A stretch of 64,000 bases of DNA, taken from Winogradskyella haliclonae. Lineage in GTDB: Bacteria > Bacteroidota > Bacteroidia > Flavobacteriales > Flavobacteriaceae. The notes beneath the pieces were generated by a model. That model saw only the letters and a program-made list of their open reading frames with translations. It did no database searches and had not been told where the DNA came from. The DNA is taken from NCBI RefSeq assembly GCF_014635865.1, contig NZ_BMDQ01000002.1, positions 248,001-312,000 of the forward strand. The letters run 5' to 3'. Each line of letters opens with the position of its first letter. The stretch's first letter is position 1. Made by a program: the position numbers and the translations under genes. Positions 46,065 to 55,330 of this stretch are shown one piece after another.

Positions 46065-48475
46065 TAGTTAGTTGGGTTATAATTACAAATATCACTGCCT
46101 ATTGGTGAGCCATCAGGAATCTTAGGTGATGCTTTTAGTTTGAATTTTTCTGGGTTTTTATAAAAATTCTCCAATGTCAATTTGAATTGGACTCCATAAG
46201 CTTTATTAACTTTTTCTGTATTAAAATCACTGAAAACTTTAACCAAAAATTGATTAGAAATTGCTTTTGTTTGAAAATATGACTCATCATTTAAAGCCAA
46301 ATTCATAACATGCTTTAAGAAATTATTAGCAACTTGAAATTTAATTTCGTTATGGTAACTATTGTCGCTCATAGTGAAAACTGACTTAAAAACTGTTTCA
46401 AACACTTCTTCTAAGCCTATCTGCTTTTCATCCAAACTCTTCTGTAAAACCAATCGATTGGCACGTTGCGGATGTAATAGATACTTTAAGGTCATATCAC
46501 TAGCGGTATTCGCCGCACTCAATGGATCAAAAGCAACACCGGTTTTTCCTTTAAAGGATTCTCGTGTGCGACCGTAACCAAATGCTCGTGGTGGAAATAG
46601 CCCTAGTTTGCCTTTAGGAATCGCTAAGTTTTTAGCATCAAATGTACTTAATAAAACACTCAGTGTTTTACGTTGTTGTTTTACGTCAATCGGTTTTGTT
46701 GTAAACTCACCACCATCTTTTACAGCATAGTTATAATCTAACCCGCCAATGACTTTAGTCGCTGCTTCCGTTTGGTAGCGATGGTAAAAATACAGCGGTA
46801 CAAAAACATCCTCTAAAACCGAATAGGGTTCATAGCTCTTAATATTATCTTTTGAAAAGTTCGAAATGGCGATCTCACGTAAAGCCAACACTTTTTCTAA
46901 CTCATCAGCGGCATTGCCACCATTATCCCATAAATGTGCTGTAGCATGCGCACCACCAGCTGCTCGTGCATCTGAATCTGTGACAAAACGATGCCCTGCA
47001 AAAGTTGAAGCCTTTAGAATTTTATTTAATTCTGATTTCTCGTCGGCATTTTTATCAAATTCAGAATAACTGTAAGCTACAGTAACTTTATCCCAATCGC
47101 CGATGCCTGTGGCATAAGCATTACTGAAATCAATTTTTCCATTTTTAAGCTCAATTTGTGGATGCGGATAATCCATAACCGAAGCACGATTATTAGCACT
47201 TGCAGCAAAATTGTGTGCAAAACCAATAGTATGCCCCACTTCATGTGCGCTCAATTGACGAATTCTAGCCAAAGCCATCTCCAACATCGGTTGGTAATTA
47301 TCATCGCTTTCAGCAAAAGGTTTATTCATCAGCGCTTGCGCAATCATAAAATCTTGACGTATACGTAAACTCCCTAAACTCACATGGCCTTTAATAATTT
47401 CGCCAGTTCTTGGATCTACCACACTACCACCATAACTCCAACCTCTTGTACTGCGATGCACCCATTGTATGACGTTGTACCTGCAATCCATTGGGTCCGC
47501 ATCTTCAGGTAGCATTTTTACTTGAAAGGCATCCTTAAAACCAATTGCTTCATAAGCTTGGTTCCACCAACGTGCACCGTCTAATAATGCTGAACGTACA
47601 GGTTCTGGAGTTCCAGGGTCGAGATAGTATATTATAGGCTCTTTAGCTTCGCTAATAGTAGCTTCAGGATTTTTCTTTTCTAAGCGATGACGAATTATAA
47701 ATCGCTTTCTTATGTCGTCCTGAATTGGTGTGGCATAATCTAAATAACTCATAGAGATTGCACCACTACGTGTATCAAAAGCTCTTGGTTTATAATTACT
47801 ATCTGGTAATTCTACAAAAGAATGATGTTGTGTAACAGTTACTAAAGACGACGTAGGCGTCACACTTCTCAAATTTCTACCCGTAGGATTTCCTTTAAAC
47901 GTCAACAAGGCTTCAAATTCTACATTTTTAGGAAATGCTTTGGTGCGTTCTAATGCCAATGCGCTTTTTGAAGCGTCTATTTTATAACTCCCTTCTCCTC
48001 TGCCTTTTAATCTTCCTGAGACATTGTGCGCATCTTGCATTAAAAATGCCGTAAAATCTATAATATAATACCCGGTTTTTTGTTCTACAATTTTAAATCC
48101 GAAAAGCACGGATTTTGCAAAAGCTTGCTCTATACTTTTTCGTTCTAATTCATTATCTGTATTGGCCCGATACCTCAAATTAGGTTGAATTAAAAGCAAT
48201 TTATTTCCAGCTTTTTGGAAATAGACCACACGCTCATTACCCAATTGACCCCGATCCAAACCAATATCATTACTACCAACACCCGATGCTAAAGAATTAA
48301 CATACAAAAACTCTTCATTAAGTTTTTCTACTTTTAAATAGATTTTATCTGTAGATTCCTCGTAAAAGAAATCAAAATAACCTTCATAAGATTTAAGTCC
48401 CGTTTTATTCAATATTTGAGCCTGAATATTAGAACAAAATAGCAACACAAGTATAATGCGAAGTGTGGATTTCAT
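46064..48475 (-). CDS. Secreted zinc-dependent metalloprotease (DUF5117/DUF4953 type)
   Basis: From the Met at 48475 (MKSTLRIILVLLFCSNIQAQ, a signal peptide) the protein is 803 residues; the frame opening at 48541 adds an unlikely leader. It has an N-terminal DUF5117-like domain, then the peptidase part with the metzincin-like motif HEVGHTIGFAHNF and a following SVMDYPHP Met-turn, and DUF4953-like helices. Proteins of this group are large secreted zincins in Bacteroidota, usually with one copy or more per genome. No T9SS tail is evident, so it may stay in the periplasm. Confidence 0.85.
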   Translation of the reverse strand: MKSTLRIILVLLFCSNIQAQILNKTGLKSYEGYFDFFYEESTDKIYLKVEKLNEEFLYVNSLASGVGSNDIGLDRGQLGNERVVYFQKAGNKLLLIQPNLRYRANTDNELERKSIEQAFAKSVLFGFKIVEQKTGYYIIDFTAFLMQDAHNVSGRLKGRGEGSYKIDASKSALALERTKAFPKNVEFEALLTFKGNPTGRNLRSVTPTSSLVTVTQHHSFVELPDSNYKPRAFDTRSGAISMSYLDYATPIQDDIRKRFIIRHRLEKKNPEATISEAKEPIIYYLDPGTPEPVRSALLDGARWWNQAYEAIGFKDAFQVKMLPEDADPMDCRYNVIQWVHRSTRGWSYGGSVVDPRTGEIIKGHVSLGSLRIRQDFMIAQALMNKPFAESDDNYQPMLEMALARIRQLSAHEVGHTIGFAHNFAASANNRASVMDYPHPQIELKNGKIDFSNAYATGIGDWDKVTVAYSYSEFDKNADEKSELNKILKASTFAGHRFVTDSDARAAGGAHATAHLWDNGGNAADELEKVLALREIAISNFSKDNIKSYEPYSVLEDVFVPLYFYHRYQTEAATKVIGGLDYNYAVKDGGEFTTKPIDVKQQRKTLSVLLSTFDAKNLAIPKGKLGLFPPRAFGYGRTRESFKGKTGVAFDPLSAANTASDMTLKYLLHPQRANRLVLQKSLDEKQIGLEEVFETVFKSVFTMSDNSYHNEIKFQVANNFLKHVMNLALNDESYFQTKAISNQFLVKVFSDFNTEKVNKAYGVQFKLTLENFYKNPEKFKLKASPKIPDGSPIGSDICNYNPTN

Positions 48476-48556
48476 AGTCAGTTTTTTAAAGAGACATAAA
48501 ACTACGGAATTTCTAAAAATTCTATTTAAAAATAACAACACTTTAAGTCATCATCT

Positions 48557-48564
48557 TATATTTG
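48557..48564 (+). promoter_or_regulatory. Candidate prfB promoter -7 element
   Basis: TATATTTG matches TAnnTTTG 17 bases before the prfB ATG at 48582. Confidence 0.5.
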
Positions 48565-48581
48565 CATAAATTCAAATTTGA

Positions 48582-49683
48582 ATGATTACATCCGATCAAA
48601 TAAAAAATCTTAATTCCCGTCTCGACGCACTGAGGCAGTATCTTTGACTTAGATGCCAAACGCATAGAAATAGCTAACGAAGAAGAGCAAACCTTTGACC
48701 CAAATTTCTGGAACGATTCTAAAAAAGCAGAAGCTGTAATGAAATCGCTTCGCGAAAAGAAAAGTTGGATTAACGATTTTGAGGCAGCTGCAACACTTTT
48801 TGAAGATTTAGAAGTCATCTACGAGTTTTTCAAAGAAGATGAAGCGCCTATGGAAAATGTTGTGGCACGTTATGAAAAGTCGATTAATGCTATTGAAAAA
48901 TTAGAGTTTAAAAACATGCTTTCTGAAGAAGGTGATAGTTTAAGTGCTGTATTACAAATCACTGCTGGTGCTGGTGGTACTGAAAGTTGTGACTGGGCAA
49001 GCATGCTCATGCGTATGTATATCATGTATGCTGAAAAGAGTGGTTTTAAGATTAAAGAGCTTAACTTACAAGATGGTGATGTTGCTGGTATAAAAACCGT
49101 GACATTAGAGATAGAAGGTGATTATGCCTTTGGTTGGCTTAAAGGTGAAAATGGCGTACATCGATTAGTGCGTATTTCTCCTTTTGATAGTAATGCCAAA
49201 CGCCATACGAGTTTTGCTTCTGTTTATGTCTATCCATTGGTAGATGACTCTATAGAAATAGATATTAATCCATCGGATATAGAAATTACAACGGCGCGTT
49301 CAAGTGGTGCAGGTGGGCAAAATGTAAATAAGGTAGAGACAAAAGTACAATTGCTTCACAAGCCGTCGGGGATTCAAATACAATGTTCTGAAACGCGATC
49401 ACAGCATGATAATCGTGCCCGTGCATTGCAAATGCTTAAATCGCAACTTTACGAGATAGAATTGCAAAAACAAATGTCTCAACGCGATGATATAGAAGCT
49501 AGCAAAATGAAGATTGAATGGGGAAGCCAAATTAGAAATTATGTGATGCATCCATACAAATTAGTAAAAGATGTACGTTCTGGTCATGAAACTGGAAATG
49601 TTGATGTCGTAATGGATGGCGATATTGAACCTTTTTTAAAGGAATATCTGATGATGATGGGCCAAAAAGATGCGGCACAATAA
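48582..49683 (+). CDS. prfB: Peptide chain release factor 2, with programmed +1 frameshift
   Basis: RF2 ends translation at UGA and UAA. The true gene starts at ATG 48582, reads 21 codons, meets TGA at 48645-48647, and continues in the +1 frame from GAC at 48646. The slip site CTTTGAC is preceded by AGG three bases before CTT (AGGCAGTATCTTTGAC), the standard autoregulatory signal that couples RF2 level to UGA reading. The joined protein is about 366 residues, normal length. The catalytic GGQ loop is in [11 protein letters not shown], and the SPF-type anticodon segment is in [16 protein letters not shown]. Do not annotate as truncated or as a pseudogene. Confidence 0.95.
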
Positions 49684-49700
49684 TTGTTAATTAGAAAGCG

Positions 49701-50042
49701 ATGATACAAATACTACATAACCCGAGATGTACAAAATCAAGGCAAGGTTTGGCCTTGCTTGAAGACGAAGGACAAACATTTGAAATCATAAAATATCTAG
49801 ATAATCATCTTACAGTTGCTCAACTCACAGAGATTATTAGTAAATTAGGCATAACCCCTTTGGAGCTCGTAAGAAAAAATGAAGCCATCTGGAAGAGTGA
49901 CTTCAAAGGAAAAGAATTAAGTGATTCTGAAATTATTGAAATCATGGTCAACCACCCAAAACTGATTGAAAGACCAATTGTAATCAATAAAAACAAAGCT
50001 GTCATTGGGAGACCAACAGAAGCTATAAAAACAATATTATGA
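49701..50042 (+). CDS. arsC: ArsC/Spx-family arsenate reductase-like protein
   Basis: This 113-residue thioredoxin-like protein has the ArsC active-site pattern HNPRCTKSR (about residues 6-14), matching HX3CX3R, and the conserved ERPIVINKNKAVIGRP near the end. It would reduce arsenate with glutaredoxin/glutathione in classical cases. In many flavobacteria it may have another oxidoreductase role, so the name is by family. It lies 17 bp after prfB, and its stop overlaps the next gene's ATG (ATGA). Confidence 0.85.
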   Translation: MIQILHNPRCTKSRQGLALLEDEGQTFEIIKYLDNHLTVAQLTEIISKLGITPLELVRKNEAIWKSDFKGKELSDSEIIEIMVNHPKLIERPIVINKNKAVIGRPTEAIKTIL

Positions 50043-50515
50043 AAAGAGTATTTATTTTAATCTGCATATTGCTTACAACAGCAACTGCAACTGCACAATT
50101 TGGCAGGCAACGTCAAAACAGACTAGGACGTCAACAACCTAACCCCATTACAGACGAAAATAGAAAGGTTAGTATGGAAAAAAAAGCTGCTGAGCGTCAA
50201 GAAGAATATATTATTAATTTCCTTTCTATTCTAGAAGCAGACGATTTTCAGAAAGAAATCGCTAAGTTAACCTTAAATGATTACTTTGCTAAAGTAAAGG
50301 AATTAGTAAAACTTGATTTTGAAAATTCTGCTCAACGAAAAGATACTTTTGATGCCTTAAAAGAAGAGCATTTTAAAGAATTAAAGAGTTTGTTATCAGC
50401 TAAAGATAATTATGAATTAGATAAACTTCTTAAAGGTGAGTTTCGAGAAAACGAAATCAAAAAGAAAAAGAAGAAAAAACGTAGGAAAAAGAAGGACAAA
50501 GATGATGACAACTAA
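50039..50515 (+). CDS. Secreted protein with Lys-rich C-terminal tail
   Basis: The 158-residue protein has a signal peptide (MKRVFILICILLTTATATA) followed by a Gln/Arg-rich stretch (FGRQRQNRLGRQQPNP). A helical middle follows (about 45-140, with EEYIINFLSILEADDFQKEIAKL), then an almost pure Lys/Arg run with an acidic DKDDDN end. It resembles periplasmic helical proteins of the Spy/CpxP size class but I do not see the LTxxQ repeats. Function unknown. It overlaps arsC by 4 bp. Confidence 0.65.
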   Translation: MKRVFILICILLTTATATAQFGRQRQNRLGRQQPNPITDENRKVSMEKKAAERQEEYIINFLSILEADDFQKEIAKLTLNDYFAKVKELVKLDFENSAQRKDTFDALKEEHFKELKSLLSAKDNYELDKLLKGEFRENEIKKKKKKKRRKKKDKDDDN

Positions 50516-50521
50516 TTACTA

Positions 50522-51181
50522 CTAATTAAATAAACTTAAGGCTTTATCACTGGTAATTTCACTATATTCAGTAATTATAATATCCGCTAAGCTATAGTCT
50601 TGATGCGATGAGTGTGGACTTTTAAAACCTACACAAAAAATACCTGCAGCATTAGCTGCTTTAATTCCGTTTGTAGAATCTTCTATGACCATACATTCAG
50701 ATTTTTTAAATCCTGTGTGGGCTGCCGCTTTAATAAATATCTCTGGATGCGGCTTGGATTGCTTTAAATCTGCACCACTAAATTTCCCCATGAAATATTG
50801 ATTTAAATCAAAACGCTCGAAAATACGATTGATATTAGGCATGGATGCAGAAGAAGCCACAACAAGCTTCATATTATTTGCATGGTAATCTTTAATCAAG
50901 TCCAAAACACCATCAATTAACCTTAAATCGCTATCGTTTTCAAATAAATACTTAAAATGATAGCGCTTTTGTTTTACAAGATATTCTGGCGAATAACTTA
51001 AACTAAAGTGACTTACCAAACGTTTACAAATATTTATCGTTGATTGTCCTGTAAATGAGGCATACAAATCCTCATCGACACTAATATCAACATCAGAAAA
51101 CATTTTAAAATAGGCTTTTCTATGCAATGGCTCCGTGTCTACAATAACACCATCCATATCAAATAATACGGCTTTAAGCAT
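50522..51181 (-). CDS. HAD-superfamily phosphatase, beta-phosphoglucomutase-like
   Basis: This 219-residue HAD protein has the nucleophile motif FDMDGVIVDTEPLH (about 7-20), VVASSASMPNI (motif II), KPHPEIFIKAAAHTG and motif IV VIEDSTNGIKAANAAG. The helical cap lies at about 16-80. The DMDGVIVDTE start is typical of beta-phosphoglucomutase / phosphoglycolate phosphatase-like members; the true substrate is not determined. It is convergent with the secreted protein gene, with 6 bp between stops. Confidence 0.82.
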   Translation of the reverse strand: MLKAVLFDMDGVIVDTEPLHRKAYFKMFSDVDISVDEDLYASFTGQSTINICKRLVSHFSLSYSPEYLVKQKRYHFKYLFENDSDLRLIDGVLDLIKDYHANNMKLVVASSASMPNINRIFERFDLNQYFMGKFSGADLKQSKPHPEIFIKAAAHTGFKKSECMVIEDSTNGIKAANAAGIFCVGFKSPHSSHQDYSLADIIITEYSEITSDKALSLFN

Positions 51182-51246
51182 GATCTATTTTATATTGCTA
51201 AATAAAAAGTCGAAATTAGTAATATTAAACGGTATCTAAACATATA

Positions 51247-51402
51247 ATGGCCAAAAAAGGACAAGAAAAAAACACAAAAAACAAAGCGAAGCACAGCCGA
51301 CTTATAGCTCAAAAAAAGAATAAGAAAAAACAAGAGGCCGAGTTACGCAAAGAGCGCTTAAAAGCCATAGTTAAAAAAGCAAATCAAGAAAAATCTAACT
51401 AA
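51247..51402 (+). CDS. Small basic protein (51 aa)
   Basis: A 51-residue frame starting MAKKGQEKNTKNKAKHSRLI is almost all charged helix (Lys, Arg, Glu, Gln, Asn) with no hydrophobic core beyond a few Leu, Ile and Val. It lies between the divergent HAD gene and the convergent acs gene with its stop 2 bp before acs ends. It is too short for routine calling. I think it is a real small DNA- or RNA-binding-like protein because the frame is clean and its start is well placed, but I cannot name it. Confidence 0.5.
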   Translation: MAKKGQEKNTKNKAKHSRLIAQKKNKKKQEAELRKERLKAIVKKANQEKSN

Positions 51403-51404
51403 GT

Positions 51405-53312
51405 CTAAACTACATTATCTTTAATGTCCTGAACCACTTCAGGATTTAGTAAGGTACTAATATCACCTAATTGCTCTCCTTCATTACAGGCAATTTTTCT
51501 TAGAATTCGACGCATAATTTTACCAGAACGCGTTTTTGGTAAACCGTTTGTGAACTGAATCTTGTCCAGTTTGGCAATTGGCCCTATTCTATCCGTGATT
51601 AACTGATTAATTTCTTTACGCAAATTATCATGGTCTCTACCTTCGCCACTGCCTTTTAAAGTAACATAACCATATAAGGCGTTGCCTTTAACATCATGCG
51701 GAAAGCCTACAATAGCAGACTCTGCAACAGCTTGATGCTCGTTTATAGCATCTTCAATAGGTGCTGTACCTAAGTTATGGCCAGAAACAATAATCACATC
51801 ATCTACACGACCTGTAATACGATAATACCCTACTTCATCTCTTAACGCACCATCTCCAGTGAAATACATGTTTTCAAAAGCCGAAAAATATGTGTCTTTA
51901 TAACGTTGATGATTTCCCCAAATGGTTCTTGCCATGGATGGCCAAGGATATTTTATACATAAACGCCCATCCACTTGATTATTACTAAGCTCTTTTCCAT
52001 TTTCATCCATTAAAGCAGGTTGAATTCCAATAAATGGCAATGTCGCATAGGTGGGTTTTGTTGGCGTAGAAAACGGAATAGGTGTGATCATAATACCACC
52101 TGTTTCTGTTTGCCACCAGGTATCTACAATCGGGCTTTTCTTCTTACCAATATTTTCGTTATACCAATGCCAAGCTTCTTCATTTATGGGCTCTCCAACG
52201 GTGCCTAAGACTTTGAGCGAAGATAAATCATGCTTTTCAACAAGCTCGGTACCATGTTTTGCTAAAGCTCTTATGGCTGTTGGTGCCGTATAAAATTGGT
52301 TGACCTTGTGTTTTTCCACAATCTCCCAAAATCGTCCAAAATCTGGATAACTTGGTACGCCTTCATACATGACGGTAGTTGCACCATTCGCTAATGGTCC
52401 ATAAACAATATAGCTATGACCTGTAATCCAGCCTATATCTGCGGTACACCAATAGACATCATTTTCTCTATAATCGAATACGTTTTTAAAGGTATATGCC
52501 GAATAGACCATATAACCCGCAGTAGTGTGCAACATACCTTTTGGCATTCCTGTTGAACCAGATGTGTATAGGATAAACAATGGGTCTTCTGCATCCATAA
52601 TTTCTATCACGCAATCCCCATAAGCATCATCTAAAAGTGGTTGTAACCAATAATCACGACCAGTTTTCATGTTAATATCAGACTCAATACGCTTAGCAAC
52701 TAATACCGTATCTACGCCAGGGCAATCCTCTAAAGCATCATCAACGATACCTTTTAAATCAATTGTTTTTGCACCGCGATAAGACCCATCAGATGTAATC
52801 ACCATCTTAGCATCACAATCATTAATTCTAGTTGATAATGCAGTCGCTGAAAAACCAGCAAATACAACGGAGTGTACAGCTCCTATTCTCGCACAAGCCA
52901 AAACGGAGACTGCCAATTCTGGAATCATAGGCAGGTAGATACAAACACGGTCGCCTTTTTGTATGCCTTTACTCTTTAAAACATTAGCAAATTTGCACAC
53001 GCGCTCATGTAGCTGCTTATAGCTAATATGCTCTGCAGAAGCATTTGGATCATTAGGCTCAAATAAAATAGCGGTCTTATCACCACGGGTACTTAAATGA
53101 CGATCCAAGCAATTTTCAGTGATATTGAGCTGCGCACCCTCAAACCATTTCACTTCTGGTTTTGTAAAATCCCAACTCAGTACATTATGCCACTTTTTGC
53201 GCCATGTAAAATGCTCTTCGGCAATTTCTTCCCAGAACACTTTAGGATTCTCAATAGATTTTCGATACACCTGAAAATATTCTTCAAAACTTTTAATGTG
53301 GTAATTACTCAT
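51405..53312 (-). CDS. acs: Acetyl-CoA synthetase
   Basis: This AMP-forming enzyme (635 residues) activates acetate to acetyl-CoA. It shows the ATP P-loop YTSGSTGMPKGML, WWQTETGG (acyl pocket), the hinge YYRITGRVDDVI and the C-terminal TRSGKIMRR, whose Lys is the site of acetylation control in studied Acs. It follows a sodium/solute symporter pair on the same strand, making an acetate uptake and activation unit. Confidence 0.95.
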   Translation of the reverse strand: MSNYHIKSFEEYFQVYRKSIENPKVFWEEIAEEHFTWRKKWHNVLSWDFTKPEVKWFEGAQLNITENCLDRHLSTRGDKTAILFEPNDPNASAEHISYKQLHERVCKFANVLKSKGIQKGDRVCIYLPMIPELAVSVLACARIGAVHSVVFAGFSATALSTRINDCDAKMVITSDGSYRGAKTIDLKGIVDDALEDCPGVDTVLVAKRIESDINMKTGRDYWLQPLLDDAYGDCVIEIMDAEDPLFILYTSGSTGMPKGMLHTTAGYMVYSAYTFKNVFDYRENDVYWCTADIGWITGHSYIVYGPLANGATTVMYEGVPSYPDFGRFWEIVEKHKVNQFYTAPTAIRALAKHGTELVEKHDLSSLKVLGTVGEPINEEAWHWYNENIGKKKSPIVDTWWQTETGGIMITPIPFSTPTKPTYATLPFIGIQPALMDENGKELSNNQVDGRLCIKYPWPSMARTIWGNHQRYKDTYFSAFENMYFTGDGALRDEVGYYRITGRVDDVIIVSGHNLGTAPIEDAINEHQAVAESAIVGFPHDVKGNALYGYVTLKGSGEGRDHDNLRKEINQLITDRIGPIAKLDKIQFTNGLPKTRSGKIMRRILRKIACNEGEQLGDISTLLNPEVVQDIKDNVV

Positions 53313-53342
53313 GATTTATTTATTATCCATTACATAGTTCTA

Positions 53343-55079
53343 TTAATGATTTGAAGCCTCACCTGCTCCACTCGGTATTCTTATATTCTCTACAATATTC
53401 TGAACATCTTTTGGAGGCGCTTGAGTGAATTGTAATACAATAATAGAAACTACAAAATTAAGACACATTGCTATAGCTCCAAAACCTTCTGGAGAAATTC
53501 CAAACCACCATTCATTTTTATTAGGTAGAGCATCATCAAACCAACCAAGCTTATATTTCATCATATACAATAACATTGCTGTAATACCAACAATCATACC
53601 TGCTATTGCACCTTCTTTATTCATTTTTTTATAGAAAATTCCCATAATAATTGCAGGAAAAAAAGATGCCGCCGCGAGCCCAAATGCCAACGCAACGACT
53701 GCAGCCACAAAACCTGGCGGATGTATTCCGAAATAACCAGCAACACAAACAGCACCAACTGCAGATAAACGCGCAGCAATTAGTTCGCCTTTTTCAGATA
53801 TTGTAGGCTTTATTATTTTTTTAATCAAATCGTGAGAAACAGATGCCGAGATCACTAATAAAAGCCCTGCTGCAGTAGATAAAGCTGCTGCTAAACCTCC
53901 AGCTGCTACCAAAGCAATAACCCAATTAGGAAGTTTGGCTATTTCAGGATTAGCTAAAACCATTATATCTCTATCAACAACTAATTCATTTGTTTTTTCA
54001 TCTGCCACATATTGAATAATCCCATCTTTATTTTTGTCTTCATAAGTAATTAAACCTGTTGTCTCCCATTTTTTAAACCACTCAGGCACATCGGCATAAG
54101 TCTTATTTGATACTGTTTCAATCATATTCGTACGAGCAAATGCTGCAACTGCTGGTGCTGTTGTATACAAAACAACAATAAGTAATAGGGCAATTCCGGC
54201 TGATTTACGTGCATCTTTAACTCGTTTTACAGTAAAAAACCTAACAATTACATGTGGCAATCCTGCAGTACCAACCATTAGAGCTAAAGTAATTGCAAAA
54301 ACATCTAAGGTAGATTTTGAGCCTTCGGTATATTCTGAAAAACCAAGTTCTGTACTTAGTCCATCTAATTTATCTAAAAGAAATGTCCCTGAACCGTCTG
54401 ATAACTCACTTCCAAATCCAAATTGCGGAATAGGATGACCTGTCATTTGTATTGAAATGAAGATTGCTGGTACCATAAAAGCAAAAATCAGAACGCAATA
54501 CTGCGCAACTTGGGTATAAGTGATGCCTTTCATACCGCCAAGAACTGCATAGAATAAAACGATAAGCATTCCAATAATAACGCCAGTATCAATATCAACT
54601 TCTAAAAAACGAGAAAATACAATACCGACTCCACGCATTTGTCCAGCAACATATGTAAAAGAGACTAATAGTGCACAAAATACAGCAACAATACGTGCTG
54701 TTTTTGAATAATAGCGATCTCCAATAAAATCTGGGACGGTAAACTTTCCAAACTTTCTTAAGTATGGTGCTAAAAGCAAGGCCAATAAAACATATCCACC
54801 TGTCCAACCCATTAAATAAACAGCGCCGTCGTAACCAGCAAAAGAAATTATACCCGCCATAGAAATAAAAGATGCAGCACTCATCCAATCGGCAGCAGTT
54901 GCCATTCCATTGGCTAAAGGAGAAACACCAGCACCAGCAACATAGAAATCTTTTGTAGAGCCTGCTCTAGACCATATGGCAATACTAATGTACAAGGCAA
55001 ATGTAATTCCGACAAGAATATATGTCCATGTTTGGACATCTAGTGCTTTTAATAGAACAAGACTATTCGTCATAACCAT
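53343..55079 (-). CDS. Sodium/solute symporter, large subunit (ActP-like)
   Basis: This SSS-family transporter (578 residues) has about 13 membrane segments. It shows the characteristic FYVAGAGVSPLANGMATAADWMSAASFI near the N-terminus and GGMKGITYTQVAQYCVL. A long loop (about 325-375) contains acidic and Asn-rich sequence with DKNKDGIIQ that looks like a calcium-binding loop. With the neighbouring DUF4212 protein it forms the two-subunit sodium/solute symporter class (VC2705-like). With acs next to it, acetate is the likely substrate. It starts 17 bp inside the DUF4212 gene. Confidence 0.9.
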   Translation of the reverse strand: MVMTNSLVLLKALDVQTWTYILVGITFALYISIAIWSRAGSTKDFYVAGAGVSPLANGMATAADWMSAASFISMAGIISFAGYDGAVYLMGWTGGYVLLALLLAPYLRKFGKFTVPDFIGDRYYSKTARIVAVFCALLVSFTYVAGQMRGVGIVFSRFLEVDIDTGVIIGMLIVLFYAVLGGMKGITYTQVAQYCVLIFAFMVPAIFISIQMTGHPIPQFGFGSELSDGSGTFLLDKLDGLSTELGFSEYTEGSKSTLDVFAITLALMVGTAGLPHVIVRFFTVKRVKDARKSAGIALLLIVVLYTTAPAVAAFARTNMIETVSNKTYADVPEWFKKWETTGLITYEDKNKDGIIQYVADEKTNELVVDRDIMVLANPEIAKLPNWVIALVAAGGLAAALSTAAGLLLVISASVSHDLIKKIIKPTISEKGELIAARLSAVGAVCVAGYFGIHPPGFVAAVVALAFGLAAASFFPAIIMGIFYKKMNKEGAIAGMIVGITAMLLYMMKYKLGWFDDALPNKNEWWFGISPEGFGAIAMCLNFVVSIIVLQFTQAPPKDVQNIVENIRIPSGAGEASNH

Positions 55080-55320
55080 ATTTTTTATCTAGTCTATTCA
55101 TTAAATAAACATATACAAAAATTAGAACGACAAAAACATACATCGAACCTTGTTGAGCAAACCAAAACCCAAGTTTAAACCCTCCTATTTTAATCGAATT
55201 TAAAAAGTCTTTAAACAAAATTCCAGCGCCAAAGGATACTAAAAACCATATCAGCATTAATATAAAAACGTATCTGATGTTTTCTTTCCAATAGGACTTG
55301 GCCTTCTCGTTTTCTGTCAT
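55063..55320 (-). CDS. DUF4212 small subunit of sodium/solute symporter
   Basis: This 85-residue membrane protein has two hydrophobic segments (about 15-33 and 52-70) and the family pattern AKSYWKENIRYVFILMLIWFLVSFG. It pairs with the SSS large subunit in a two-component symporter. The genes overlap by 17 bp. The large subunit alone resembles acetate permease, so the small one may alter activity or assembly. Confidence 0.88.
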   Translation of the reverse strand: MTENEKAKSYWKENIRYVFILMLIWFLVSFGAGILFKDFLNSIKIGGFKLGFWFAQQGSMYVFVVLIFVYVYLMNRLDKKYGYDE

Positions 55321-55330
55321 AAATAAAAAA

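Noticed and set aside
48645-48647. In-frame TGA near the start of prfB as sign of a pseudogene
   Set aside because: It is the programmed frameshift stop; the downstream frame is intact and full length.
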